A stretch of DNA of 59,666 bases from Pseudomonadota bacterium (GTDB taxonomy: Bacteria; Pseudomonadota; Gammaproteobacteria; Eutrophobiales; Eutrophobiaceae). Position numbers and translations under genes: made by a program. Below the pieces are notes generated by a model. It was given only the letters and a program-made list of their open reading frames with translations. It searched no databases and was not told the DNA's origin. Position 1 is the stretch's first letter, and each line of letters begins with the position of its first letter. Where the stretch lies: positions 1 to 59,666 of the forward strand of contig JABFGI010000012.1 in NCBI GenBank assembly GCA_013112535.1. The letters run 5' to 3'. This document shows positions 28,870-38,337 of the stretch, one piece after another.

Positions 28870-28915
28870 GCTTGCTGTATCATTTAGATTCAATGCCTAA
28901 ATGACACAGCGAAGC
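28870..28915. terminator. Bidirectional hairpin between napC and the copper receptor gene
   Basis: An imperfect stem of about 18 pairs (GCTTGCTGTATCATTTAG against CTAAATGACACAGCGAAGC, one bulge and one mismatch) lies in the convergent gap. It could terminate transcription from both sides. Confidence 0.6.
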
Positions 28916-28977
28916 AGATTCTCCAAGCATGTATTATTGCGAAAATACAACCATCATTTTTTTATTAACTTTAGCTA

Positions 28978-31188
28978 TTAAAAGCTAATATTTATCCCGG
29001 CATAAAGTGAGCGTCCCATACCGGGAACTGCGGTACCCCAGGCAGGTCCACCCATTGCAGGATTTAATCTCATGGTACTGCCCTGACCTAGATAAGTACC
29101 ACCTGTTGGCAGATAATAAAAATGGTCAAAAAGATTTTCTATACCTAAATTAATTTGTAACTGTTTCCATGTGTGGCTGGCACGTAGGTTGAGTAACATA
29201 TAGCCAGGTGTTTGAATTTCATTTCTAACTTCAGAAACTTGATCTTTGTTTTTTACCATGAGCCACTCAATGCTGTTATACCAACCACGATACTGTTGGT
29301 TCAATGTTAATTTTCCGTTTAATGGCATGATATTGTAGAGGTTATCGCCTGTATCTCGGTTCTCACCATTAGAGTAGTTAAACAGTGCATCTAAACCCCA
29401 TTCTCCTAGTGCATTACTCCCAAGATTAAGCTTTCCGGACAAATCTATCCCATAGATACGAGCAGACTGGTTTTGGTATTGAAGTACGTTAAAAGTATTA
29501 GCTTGCCAACCGGTTCTTTTTGTAGCATCAATATAATCGACTACATGAGTATAAAAAGGTGTCGCTTTGAATTCCCAGCTACGATCAGTCGTGTGCCAGT
29601 CGAAGGTTGTAGACAAGGTGTAGGCCTTTTCCGGATCAAGATCAAGGTTGCCAACATAACCATTTCCATCACCAACAAAATTATTCATGCCCGCTGCCAT
29701 TGCCCAGCTTGACCAGGTGTAGCGTTCATACAGATTGGGTGAACGTACTTTTCTGGCAAAACCCATGGCGATATCCAGATTAGCGTCATGGTGGTAACGA
29801 GCCAGTGCCGTTAGATCAACATTGTTATCAGCCTTGTCATGGTCACTAGCATTAAATGCTGAAGACTCTGTTAGCTGATTTGAACCCATCATATTTGTAT
29901 TAGCATACCCCTGAACATTGCCAGCATCTGAATCCACACGTTCATAACGTATTCCCAACAATGCCATCCAGTTTTGATTAAGCCGTGATTCCCATTCGGA
30001 AAAGATGGCAATACGGTCGCGCTGACCGTCGTTTATATTGACAAAGGTATTTGGTGACATCATTCCTGTTCCAGAAGCAGGCCAATAATCATCTAGTCGA
30101 TATCGCAAATATTCTGCACCAAAGCGCAGGTTATCCTTATCTGATAATTCATAGTTGGCTTTTACTATTAGACCAGTCGTATCACCTTCACTGTACATAG
30201 GCATACCCGGTGCAGTTCCATAGAGAAATTGTTTATCCGCACCAAAGTTCATGAAATGATCAACCGTTTCGAAATAGGCTCTGGTTTCAAGTTCTCCCCA
30301 TTGGAATTGTTTTGTCCATCCTACATTAATGCGTTTTTGTTCATTATCAAGTAAGTCCATGCGTTGATTTGGATATAACTGTTCAGGCATATCTTGGTAA
30401 GCCAGCTTCATGTCAAACAAGTTCTCCCCTGACTTATAAGCAAAAGCCAATGTATGATCCTGTGTTTCATAAGCAGTAGAACCCAGTTCGTCCAACGGCA
30501 GTGTATGACCCGTTCTGCCAGTAGCATTCGAGCTTTTGAAGTTATCAGCGGCAGTATAATTATCTGCCTGACTCCAGGAACCACTATAGTTAATACTGAC
30601 ATCTTGATTAGCTAGTCCAGCGTTTATATTGACACTCATTGCATCATTGTTACTACGGTAATAACTATTGATCTGTCCGTTAATAATTTTTTCTTCTGCA
30701 TTCGTGGCAAACTCAGGCTTTAAAGATTCAACAATGATTGCGCCACCGATACTATCTCCGCCTACACTGACCGGTGTAATACCTGCATAGACATCAACTT
30801 TTTCGACATTACTGGGTGCTATATAAGATAAAGGCGGGTTCATATGATTTGGGCAAGTTGCCGTAAGATCCATGCCATCAAGTTTGATTCGTAATCGGTC
30901 ATCAGCCAGTCCCTGAATGGATGGCAAGCTGGATAATCCACCAGTATTGTTGATTGTGACTCCGGCTGTATTATTCAGTATCGATGCCGTATCACTGGTT
31001 GCCGGGTTCTTTAGTTGAATAGTTGTCTGATCTATTGTTGATGTAGCAAATGGCACATTGGTTTTAGCCTTGTCTTCAACAATGATCGGCTCCAATACGG
31101 TATGCTCAGCATTTACCATCTGCGTAGATAAACTTATTGAGACAGCCAGCAAAAGCTGGGCTAAATAAAAATATTTTTGAATATTCAT
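28978..31188 (-). CDS. TonB-dependent outer-membrane receptor, OprC/NosA-like (copper)
   Basis: This is a 736-residue receptor with signal peptide (1-27, ending MVNA), plug domain (about 35-165) and a 22-strand barrel ending in phenylalanine (YAGINISF). The plug contains LDGMDLTATCPNHMNPPLSY, the Cys/His/Met segment (Cys112, His115, Met116) that I associate with the copper receptors OprC and NosA. Copper is needed for CuA, cupredoxin and oxidase assembly here, so the context fits. AGGAATACGTTA precedes the ATG at 31188; a start 20 codons upstream is less likely. Copper specificity is family-based inference. Confidence 0.85.
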   Translation of the reverse strand: MNIQKYFYLAQLLLAVSISLSTQMVNAEHTVLEPIIVEDKAKTNVPFATSTIDQTTIQLKNPATSDTASILNNTAGVTINNTGGLSSLPSIQGLADDRLRIKLDGMDLTATCPNHMNPPLSYIAPSNVEKVDVYAGITPVSVGGDSIGGAIIVESLKPEFATNAEEKIINGQINSYYRSNNDAMSVNINAGLANQDVSINYSGSWSQADNYTAADNFKSSNATGRTGHTLPLDELGSTAYETQDHTLAFAYKSGENLFDMKLAYQDMPEQLYPNQRMDLLDNEQKRINVGWTKQFQWGELETRAYFETVDHFMNFGADKQFLYGTAPGMPMYSEGDTTGLIVKANYELSDKDNLRFGAEYLRYRLDDYWPASGTGMMSPNTFVNINDGQRDRIAIFSEWESRLNQNWMALLGIRYERVDSDAGNVQGYANTNMMGSNQLTESSAFNASDHDKADNNVDLTALARYHHDANLDIAMGFARKVRSPNLYERYTWSSWAMAAGMNNFVGDGNGYVGNLDLDPEKAYTLSTTFDWHTTDRSWEFKATPFYTHVVDYIDATKRTGWQANTFNVLQYQNQSARIYGIDLSGKLNLGSNALGEWGLDALFNYSNGENRDTGDNLYNIMPLNGKLTLNQQYRGWYNSIEWLMVKNKDQVSEVRNEIQTPGYMLLNLRASHTWKQLQINLGIENLFDHFYYLPTGGTYLGQGSTMRLNPAMGGPAWGTAVPGMGRSLYAGINISF

Positions 31189-31268
31189 TAACGTATTCCT
31201 GTAAACAAAAAATAGAAAATGACTTCTGTTTGAAAAAGCAGAAGACATTATGTAAACAAAATTAGATA

Positions 31269-31667
31269 TCAGGAAAATTGAGGTGGAGCGCGAGTTGAAT
31301 AGGTATTGTAATGGGAAGTGTGCTGTTGATGTTCAGTTGTTTGATTAACAAGACCAATCAAGTAAAGTGTACGTGCCTGATAGACAGGAACTGCAAAACG
31401 CAGTGTTAAGTCTGCCATCTCTACCAATTTTACTGCCGGGCAATATTTTTCCCTGGCAAGTTTTTCGGTAGGTATAGAGTTTGTGTGTAAATTATTTGTA
31501 ACGTCGCCTTTCAGCGCACAGGTTACTTCAGCCAGCCCTGTTTCAGAGTTAACATAAAACGAGGGAGTCGACCAAAAGACGATGAGCGGTTGAAAAAGAA
31601 AACCGAATAACAGCATGTAGGCTATAGCCTTCATGTGCTTTGATTTATTTTTATAATAACCTGACAC
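31269..31667 (-). CDS. Small exported protein, DUF2946-like
   Basis: This is a 132-residue protein with a hydrophobic N-terminal segment (about 12-31) and cysteines in VTCALKGD and EKYCPAVK. It ends YSTRAPPQFS; the R-A-P-P ending is typical of DUF2946-type proteins often found beside copper TonB receptors. It lies 80 bases upstream of the OprC/NosA-like gene on the same strand, so a shared operon and a copper-related role are likely, but function is unknown. An internal ATG at 31634 is an alternative start. Confidence 0.65.
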   Translation of the reverse strand: MSGYYKNKSKHMKAIAYMLLFGFLFQPLIVFWSTPSFYVNSETGLAEVTCALKGDVTNNLHTNSIPTEKLAREKYCPAVKLVEMADLTLRFAVPVYQARTLYLIGLVNQTTEHQQHTSHYNTYSTRAPPQFS

Positions 31668-31821
31668 TGTTTATCTTTATTAAATAGGATTTATTTAAAA
31701 TATAAGCTGTTACAAATAGTTGTTATAAGAGATTACGTGTCGAAGTATGGCTGACTATTTTTTTAGACACAAGTGAGGCATTTTGTCGCACTTTTTATAT
31801 ATGAAGTTTTGTATCGTTCAA

Positions 31822-32628
31822 TCAGTGTGGTATCCACCATGTCTGAATATGTTTGTAACGATTTAAACGAAATTCGGTAATTAGTTTTTTCGCTTTGTCA
31901 CTAGTAAGATAATTCAATAGTTCATTAGCCTTTTGTTCCTGTCGAGTTCCTTTAACAACCCATCCGGTCATGTTTGACAGTAATACTTCATCAGGTATTA
32001 CTATTGGTAGTAGATTATCGTTACCTCTTTTTGCAAAAGGATGAAACCCCCATAGTGTATAAGCATTATTTTCAAATGCGTCGGTTAAGATAGCATCATT
32101 TTGTTTGTCGCTTTGTATAATGCATGAATCAGTAATACCTGTTTGATTTATTAGTTCATTTTGGATCTCTGCAAGACGTTTATTGCCGTTGATAATAAAA
32201 CAATGATCTGATTCCATAATCTGTTTTACTGCCTGTACCGGGTTTTGTAACCCACTAATATTTGCAGGATCATCTTTAGGTCCCAGAAACGCCATCGGAT
32301 TGGCAAACAATTCTTGTCCTTTATTCAGAAATCCCTTGCTTTCCATTTTTTGTAATTTTTTTACTTTTGTATGCGTAATAACAAAGTCAGCTTCCTTGTT
32401 GTTTACTGCGCGAGCAACTTCACTATGATGTCCCTGGCGGTATTCAATCTTGATATTATTTTTATTTAGATATGGTTCTAGAATAGTTTGTAAGAAATTA
32501 TCTTGCTGACATATGACAACTGTCATAATACGGATTGTTTTATTTGAATGATATTCAGACTCTGAATGAACAACATTTATAGATGATAATAATGCAATTA
32601 AAAAAGTAATTTTTACTATAGTCTTCAT
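31822..32628 (-). CDS. Periplasmic substrate-binding protein (PBP-like)
   Basis: This 268-residue protein has a signal peptide (1-22, ending VVHS). The fold pattern resembles type II binding proteins for oxyanions such as tungstate (TupA-like): a ladder with RQGHHSEVARAVNNKEADFV, FANPMAFLGPKDDPANISGL, and a C-terminal TGWVVKGTRQEQKANELLNY. The substrate is unknown. It is the last gene of a TonB receptor/TiaS-like/membrane protein operon. No ABC ATPase or permease gene is adjacent, so the partner for inner-membrane transport would have to be the 195-residue membrane protein or a gene elsewhere. Confidence 0.75.
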   Translation of the reverse strand: MKTIVKITFLIALLSSINVVHSESEYHSNKTIRIMTVVICQQDNFLQTILEPYLNKNNIKIEYRQGHHSEVARAVNNKEADFVITHTKVKKLQKMESKGFLNKGQELFANPMAFLGPKDDPANISGLQNPVQAVKQIMESDHCFIINGNKRLAEIQNELINQTGITDSCIIQSDKQNDAILTDAFENNAYTLWGFHPFAKRGNDNLLPIVIPDEVLLSNMTGWVVKGTRQEQKANELLNYLTSDKAKKLITEFRLNRYKHIQTWWIPH

Positions 32629-32635
32629 GTGTCAG

Positions 32636-33223
32636 TTAATTATTTCGTTTATATGACATTAAATTCGCTAAAGTGATACCGCAGATTGCGCCAATAGAGC
32701 CAAAGATAAAATGCATCAATATCGGGATAAAATGACCGTGTTTGGAAATACTTCCAAAACTTATTTCCATATATATCGCTATTGGAATAGTAACCACAGG
32801 TTTAACAATAAAACTGATTCCGCCTAATACTAGTCCTTTGAAAATTATGTGTGATTTAACAGGAACGACTTTGAAAAGAGAGTCCAGAATAAAAGCATTG
32901 GTTAGATAAAAAAGCGCAGGTTTTACTGTTTGTCCCACAGGCAGGTATATCGAGTGTAACAAAAATGTTGAAGCTGCTCCCGTGGCAATGATTACAGCAG
33001 CCCATTGATTTTTAGATTGCATACGGCCGAATAACAGAGTCATCATTAATTCCATGCCATGGTGGCCGGGTATACTTAATCCACGTAAACGTAAATGCAG
33101 GTGCAATAGCGCAACAATAATGCCCAAAGTAAAAAGAGCGATTAGTGCCAGGTTACCATCAGCTTCATGGACGTATTGATTTAATGCTGTTTTTTTCCAG
33201 GACTTTATATTGATGTTGTTCAT
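32636..33223 (-). CDS. Integral membrane protein, ECF S-component-like topology
   Basis: This 195-residue protein has five or six TM helices. The first loop is histidine-rich (LHLHLRLRGLSIPGHHGMELMM), suggesting metal or anion binding. The size and topology resemble substrate-binding (S) components of ECF transporters, but I do not recognise the family. The start overlaps the TiaS-like gene by 59 bases; TGGAG lies seven bases upstream of the ATG, which supports the overlap. It probably works with the adjacent binding protein and TonB receptor in uptake of one substrate. Confidence 0.72.
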   Translation of the reverse strand: MNNINIKSWKKTALNQYVHEADGNLALIALFTLGIIVALLHLHLRLRGLSIPGHHGMELMMTLLFGRMQSKNQWAAVIIATGAASTFLLHSIYLPVGQTVKPALFYLTNAFILDSLFKVVPVKSHIIFKGLVLGGISFIVKPVVTIPIAIYMEISFGSISKHGHFIPILMHFIFGSIGAICGITLANLMSYKRNN

Positions 33224-33917
33224 TATTTTTCTCCACTAGTAACACGGCTTGATGATTAATCCTGACAGCCCGAGGCCATCCTCCAAGATAAATTTCTGCC
33301 TGCTCATCATTAACCTCAATTCCATCTATCAAGGTGACTTTATCGATACCCCTCTGACTCTTTACTGCTTGTAATGAAATCGTTTGATCATAATAAACTC
33401 GAATATCACGCGGCCATAAATAACGTCCGTCATTGCCATGCACATGTAAACCTACTGCAGACATCGAACCGATAATACCCTGATGATCACCAGTTAATCC
33501 TTCAAGTCGAATGTTAAACTTATCTGCTACTTCGCGTGCTTCATCTTGCATAACTAATTCGACCTTGGCCTTTTCTCCAAATTCGATAACTGCTTTAGCC
33601 TGTTCTTCAGTCGCTAAACAAAGACCAACGTCAGAACCTTCCGCTGCAATATCTAATAAATAAGTACGACAACAGTTCATTAATTGATCATGACTTATGC
33701 CCTGGTATACGTTTATCGCGAGACAAGCAGAGCTATTGTGTGATGTATAAGGAACGCGGTCATCGATAAGTAATTGATGACGTGTAACCGCCAGACCTTT
33801 TGCCAGTTTATTTTCTTCAAGTAACTCAATTAACTCTCTCGCTCTGGAACCGGTGCCACGACTTGTTAGATTGTCTGTGTCATCAATTCCAATATAAACG
33901 AGTTCTTTGTTATACAT
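33165..33917 (-). CDS. TiaS-like (IGIDDTD) protein
   Basis: This is a 250-residue cytoplasmic protein beginning with YIGIDDTDNLTSRGTGSRA, the N-terminal signature of the archaeal TiaS (tRNA-Ile2 agmatinylcytidine synthetase) family and its bacterial homologues. It continues with VTRHQLLIDDRVPYTSHNSS and a C-terminal segment with GGWPRAVRINHQAVLLVE. TiaS proper is about 420 residues with further OB-fold and zinc-ribbon domains that are absent here, so tRNA modification is unlikely to be its job. It sits between a TonB receptor and a membrane/binding protein pair; the function is unknown. Confidence 0.72.
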   Translation of the reverse strand: MYNKELVYIGIDDTDNLTSRGTGSRARELIELLEENKLAKGLAVTRHQLLIDDRVPYTSHNSSACLAINVYQGISHDQLMNCCRTYLLDIAAEGSDVGLCLATEEQAKAVIEFGEKAKVELVMQDEAREVADKFNIRLEGLTGDHQGIIGSMSAVGLHVHGNDGRYLWPRDIRVYYDQTISLQAVKSQRGIDKVTLIDGIEVNDEQAEIYLGGWPRAVRINHQAVLLVEKNNEQHQYKVLEKNSIKSIRP

Positions 33918-33950
33918 ATTTCCACGTCACCATATTTAGTAAGTGTATCT

Positions 33951-35948
33951 TCATGAACCATAATTCATTTCAATACCGAACAGGACAGTTCTTCCTGGAG
34001 AAGGAAAACCACCACTTTCTGCATAACTTTCATCAAGTAAATTCATTGCACGTCCAAATACCGATAAATAATTGACGACTTCCTTTTCAATTCTCAAGTC
34101 TACAATATCAAATTCGTCTATTTCCTGAGAAATAAGTCCCGTTGCGCGATCCTGTTCAAGAGCATCTTCTACATGCGACCATGAAGCATAAAGATCAGCA
34201 TCAATATATGGGATTTTATAAGCTATATCGAGATTCAAACGATGCTTTGGTCGTTGTTGCAGGTCGCGATTAACAGTATTCGGTGAACGATTTTCAGATT
34301 CCATGAAAGTGTAGTTCGCACGTAAGCTTAAATTTTTTATTGGTTTAATATTACTTGTTACTTCAATTCCCTGAAATCGATCCGATTCTATATTTTGTGC
34401 AACGCTATTAACTGTTTCTATAAAATCTTCAGCATCAATTCTAAATACAGTAACTCCAAATGAAACAGGTATGAAAGAAAGTGTTTGCTCAATACCCGCT
34501 TCATAATGAAAAGTTGTTTCCTTTACTAAATTTGGATTTGCTCGTCCTGGTTCAAATAAATCGCGCAGGGTAGGAAAACGAATTTTCTTGGTATGAGATA
34601 AGTGTAGTTGTGTATCAGTAGGAAAATCATAAGTCGCGCCAATAATATAGGTGTCACCACTATCACTACTACCGGATTTTTTTCTTTGATGTGCTGTTCC
34701 AATACCACCAACCAGACCAAGATTGTCAAATACTATTGTCTCATGTTCAAATGCAACTGAACAGATAGTATCGTGTTCATTGATAGAAACAGAAGAAAAA
34801 ACATTGCCCGCTAAAATTTCAAAACCGTCAGCCTGCCATTTTTCCTGTCGACAGTCTCCTGATATTGATGATTTTCCAAATCGTGAAAAATCATAACTCA
34901 ATAATAAACTCGCCCCGTATATATCTGAAGTTGCATCAGTGTTTGTTGCACGCCGTGCGATTTGGGTATTAAAGTTAGCATTATCATAATTATTAGTCAG
35001 TTCATTAAGGTGATTAAAATATAATGCCGGTTTTATCAGCAAAGGTATTGCAAGTTCATGTGTGCCAGTCAGGTTAAATGAATAACTTTCATAATTATCA
35101 ACGCGTTCATATTTAGGACGTTTTGCAAATGGATCAGCATCGCCTCCTGTGAAATCACGTGTTTCAGACGGTTTGCCATAATTACCAGTACGGTAACTGC
35201 TGCTTAAACCAAACTCTGTTTTCTCAAAAGCTTGCCAGATTAAGTTCGCATAAAGATTGGTGTCATCACGATCACTATTGATCCGATCACCTGAAGCCTG
35301 AAAGTTATTTGGATTTGGATTACCGCTGACGTTTACTGGAATATAATCATTTGATAAACGGAAACTATTACGATGGTAATGTGTTCCGCTAACAAACCCT
35401 TGCCAATTTTTTCCACCACCACTTGCACTCACTTGTCCAAGTTTTGTTCCGTTATTACCAAGTTCTGCTTTTACATGACTTTTTAAGTTTCCTGAGCCGG
35501 CTTTGGTAATAATGTTTATCACACCAGCGTTGCCACCTGTGCCGTATAGAAGAGAACCCGCTCCTCGGGTTACTTTTACGCGATCAATATTTGTGACATC
35601 AATAGCGGAAGGATCGAACTGACCATCGATAGAGGAATTAACAGGAACACCATCTAGTAATAAAATAACTTGTCGAGTACGTAAGCCACGTATATCAATT
35701 CGAGGTGTACCATCCCCACCGGTTCTGACATAGATGCCGGGTAATAAGTCAATAGCCTCATTAAGGTTTCGAGCACCGGATAGGCTGATATCTTCCGCAG
35801 TAATAATATCAACGGTACCAACTTGTTCGACAATACGTGATTGATTACCAGACACAATGATTTCGCCCAGTTCAAAACTTGTTTCTTTTGCATAAATACT
35901 ATTACTGAACAGTAATAAGAAAATGAAATACTGTTTTTTAAGATGCAT
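33951..35948 (-). CDS. TonB-dependent outer-membrane receptor (substrate unknown)
   Basis: This is a 665-residue receptor: signal peptide 1-20 (ending SIYA), TonB box-like region ELGEIIVSG, plug domain (about 30-150, with GIYVRTGGDGTPRIDIRGLR and VTRGAGSLLYGTGGNAGVIN) and a barrel ending GIEMNYGS. Overall it is BtuB/iron-siderophore-like, but no ligand-specific motif is recognised and no cobalamin riboswitch was seen upstream. It heads an operon with the TiaS-like, membrane and binding-protein genes, so all four may take up one unknown compound. Confidence 0.88.
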   Translation of the reverse strand: MHLKKQYFIFLLLFSNSIYAKETSFELGEIIVSGNQSRIVEQVGTVDIITAEDISLSGARNLNEAIDLLPGIYVRTGGDGTPRIDIRGLRTRQVILLLDGVPVNSSIDGQFDPSAIDVTNIDRVKVTRGAGSLLYGTGGNAGVINIITKAGSGNLKSHVKAELGNNGTKLGQVSASGGGKNWQGFVSGTHYHRNSFRLSNDYIPVNVSGNPNPNNFQASGDRINSDRDDTNLYANLIWQAFEKTEFGLSSSYRTGNYGKPSETRDFTGGDADPFAKRPKYERVDNYESYSFNLTGTHELAIPLLIKPALYFNHLNELTNNYDNANFNTQIARRATNTDATSDIYGASLLLSYDFSRFGKSSISGDCRQEKWQADGFEILAGNVFSSVSINEHDTICSVAFEHETIVFDNLGLVGGIGTAHQRKKSGSSDSGDTYIIGATYDFPTDTQLHLSHTKKIRFPTLRDLFEPGRANPNLVKETTFHYEAGIEQTLSFIPVSFGVTVFRIDAEDFIETVNSVAQNIESDRFQGIEVTSNIKPIKNLSLRANYTFMESENRSPNTVNRDLQQRPKHRLNLDIAYKIPYIDADLYASWSHVEDALEQDRATGLISQEIDEFDIVDLRIEKEVVNYLSVFGRAMNLLDESYAESGGFPSPGRTVLFGIEMNYGS

Positions 35949-36377
35949 ATAAAAGCCCCATTGAATGTTTTTTATTTCTTACAACCTGAAATATATATGT
36001 AACAAGATTCATATTATTCATAATTTATAAAATAATTTAGCCTATGATATAAATGAATAAAATATGCATATATGTTCATATAGCATATTGAGCTTTTCAG
36101 GCGACTTTAAACGCTATTAGAAAATGAATAATAGTATTCATTAAATTGTTCTCTAAAACTGGTGTTCTGTGAAATAGTCGGGGGAATGAATAAATCGGGT
36201 GATTATCAAGAACTGTAATTTTTATAAAGACAAGCCGAGTACATGCTCATCTATAAAATAACTTTATGGTAATACATTGGTTTTTACTGATAAATAGTGC
36301 TTTTAATATAAAGTTTAAGACAATTTGGCCGCTAAATCAGTAGATTAGATTTAAAAAAATGTATACAGAACAGTGAG
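35949..36377. promoter_or_regulatory. AT-rich intergenic region with repeated ATTCAT/ATGAAT motifs
   Basis: This 429-base divergent gap has no gene. It contains six ATTCAT or ATGAAT hexamers (36007, 36016, 36053, 36124, 36136, 36186). Two form a perfect inverted repeat, AATGAATA-ATAG-TATTCATT, at 36123-36142. It may hold operators for the TonB receptor operon or the GGDEF/EAL gene. No riboswitch was recognised. Confidence 0.45.
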
Positions 36378-38333
36378 ATGGTAATTATTAAAAACAAATA
36401 TTTACTAATTGCAGGGATACTTATGATCCTGAGTATTCTGGCGTTTTTAAAAAATCAATATTTCAATGAAAAAGAACTGTCGGTTTTGTTACTGTTAATC
36501 ACCGCTGTTTATTTAATTTCCATTACATACTATTTTTTAATGTTACTGCAGAAAAGACATGCTTTGGTATTAGAACGAAAAAGACTTGAAGATAAAATTA
36601 TTGAAAATGAAAAAGTTATAAGTGAAAAAACTCAAAAACTGGAAACTGAAGAAAAAAGATTAAAAGAGTTTTCGATGATAATAGAACAAAGCCATGATGC
36701 GATTATGGTGACTGATGCTAAAGGAGAAATAGAATACGTTAATGAAAAGTTTAGTGAAATAACAGGCTATACTTCTTTTGAAATTCTGGGTAAAAACTCT
36801 CGGCAGGTACAACCGTTATGGGTATCGAAAGAAAATGAAACGCAATTTTTGGAGGTACTTAAAAAAGGTTGTGCCTGGCGCAGTGAAGTAACTTACAAAA
36901 AAAAGAATGGTGAAACATATTGGGCTTTTGAAAGTATCTCTTTTATTAAAGACGCAAATGGGAAAGTGACCCACTTTTTGTCAACGCATCGGGATATTTC
37001 TCAAGAGCATGAATTAAGTGAAAAACTTAGTTTTCATGCGACTCACGATGTTCTGACTGGTTTGGTCAATCGACGTGAATTTGAAAGACGGATTGAACAA
37101 TTATTATCCGGAACCAGTGATACAGAACATGTTGTTTGTTTTATCGACCTGGATCAATTCAAAATAGTGAATGATACTTGTGGACATGTTGCAGGGGATG
37201 AATTACTGCGGCAACTAAGTTCATTGTTGATGAAAACGATTAGAAAAAGAGATCTTTTAGCTCGTCTTGGTGGTGATGAATTTGGCATATTATTTGAAAA
37301 TTGCTCCCTAAAAAATGCACATCGCGTTACGTCGTCATTGTTGGACATAGTTCAAAATTTTCAATTCTCCTGGGACGGTCGAACTTTTAAACTAGGTGCA
37401 AGTATTGGCATAGTCTCAGTCAAAGAAACGATGTATACAACAACTGATATATTAAAAGCAGCAGATGCAGCTTGTTATATGGCAAAAGATGCAGGTCGAA
37501 ATCGCATACAGGTTTATCATGCTGAAGATTTAGATCTGGCGCAACGACAGGGAGAAGTGCAATGGGTCGAAAAAATTAATGAAGCTTTAGACAAAAACCT
37601 GTTTTGTCTTTATGCACAAGTGATTTCACCCGTCAAAAAGGATTCAGATAAGCATTATGAATTGTTGATAAGAATGTCTGACAAGAATGGCGGCATTATA
37701 CCGCCGGGGGCTTTTCTTCCCGCTGCCGAACGATACAATTTAATTTCCAGGCTTGACCGTTGGGTAATAAGCAATGCTTTTGAATTTTTAGCGAACAACC
37801 CCGATTTCCAGGAACGAATTAATTTTTGCTCGATTAATCTTTCCGGACTGTCTTTAACAGAAAATGATTTCCTGAAATTTGTTATGGCTGGTTTACGTGA
37901 TTTTGAAATAAATGCCGAAAAAATATGTTTTGAAATTACTGAGACAGCAGCTATTTCAAATTTAAACGTAGCGGTTAAATTTATTTCTACACTTAAAAAA
38001 TTTGGTTGTAAATTTGCATTAGATGATTTTGGTAGCGGTTTATCCTCGTTTGGTTACTTAAAAAATCTACCAGTAGACTATTTAAAAATAGATGGCATGT
38101 TTGTCAAGGACATTGTTGATGATCCTATTGATCTTGCTATGGTCAAGTCAATTAATGAGATTGGTCATGTTATGGGTATGAAAACAATTGCTGAATTTGT
38201 CGAAAATGACGAAATCAAGGAGATACTTAACAGGCTTGGTGTTGATTATGTTCAGGGCTATGGTATTGGTAAGCCATTGCCATTAAATGAATTAATCGAA
38301 AATAATAGGTTTGATAACGTGTGTAATTTTTAA
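36378..38333 (+). CDS. Membrane PAS-GGDEF-EAL cyclic di-GMP signalling protein
   Basis: This is a 651-residue protein: two TM helices (about 8-25 and 33-57), a coiled coil (about 58-100), a PAS domain (about 103-215, with SHDAIMVTDAKGEIEYVNEK and WAFESISFIKD), a GGDEF domain (about 222-390, with intact RLGGDEFG) and an EAL domain (about 400-645, with ELLIRM in place of EALLR, DDFGSGLSSFGYL and VDYLKIDG). Both activities may be present: synthesis and breakdown of cyclic di-GMP; the Glu of the EAL-equivalent motif is retained. The PAS may sense redox or a ligand. The downstream arsC-like gene converges with it. Confidence 0.92.
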   Translation: MVIIKNKYLLIAGILMILSILAFLKNQYFNEKELSVLLLLITAVYLISITYYFLMLLQKRHALVLERKRLEDKIIENEKVISEKTQKLETEEKRLKEFSMIIEQSHDAIMVTDAKGEIEYVNEKFSEITGYTSFEILGKNSRQVQPLWVSKENETQFLEVLKKGCAWRSEVTYKKKNGETYWAFESISFIKDANGKVTHFLSTHRDISQEHELSEKLSFHATHDVLTGLVNRREFERRIEQLLSGTSDTEHVVCFIDLDQFKIVNDTCGHVAGDELLRQLSSLLMKTIRKRDLLARLGGDEFGILFENCSLKNAHRVTSSLLDIVQNFQFSWDGRTFKLGASIGIVSVKETMYTTTDILKAADAACYMAKDAGRNRIQVYHAEDLDLAQRQGEVQWVEKINEALDKNLFCLYAQVISPVKKDSDKHYELLIRMSDKNGGIIPPGAFLPAAERYNLISRLDRWVISNAFEFLANNPDFQERINFCSINLSGLSLTENDFLKFVMAGLRDFEINAEKICFEITETAAISNLNVAVKFISTLKKFGCKFALDDFGSGLSSFGYLKNLPVDYLKIDGMFVKDIVDDPIDLAMVKSINEIGHVMGMKTIAEFVENDEIKEILNRLGVDYVQGYGIGKPLPLNELIENNRFDNVCNF

Positions 38334-38337
38334 AGAA

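Noticed and set aside
33165..33917. Genuine TiaS tRNA-modifying enzyme
   Set aside because: It is only 250 residues, lacks the OB-fold and zinc-ribbon parts of TiaS, and sits in an uptake operon.
36160..36220. FNR box near GATTATCAAGAA upstream of the GGDEF/EAL gene
   Set aside because: Only one half-site resembles the consensus and there is no partner at the right spacing.
35949..36377. Cobalamin riboswitch upstream of the TonB receptor
   Set aside because: No B12-box-like sequence or conserved hairpins were recognised in this very AT-rich leader.
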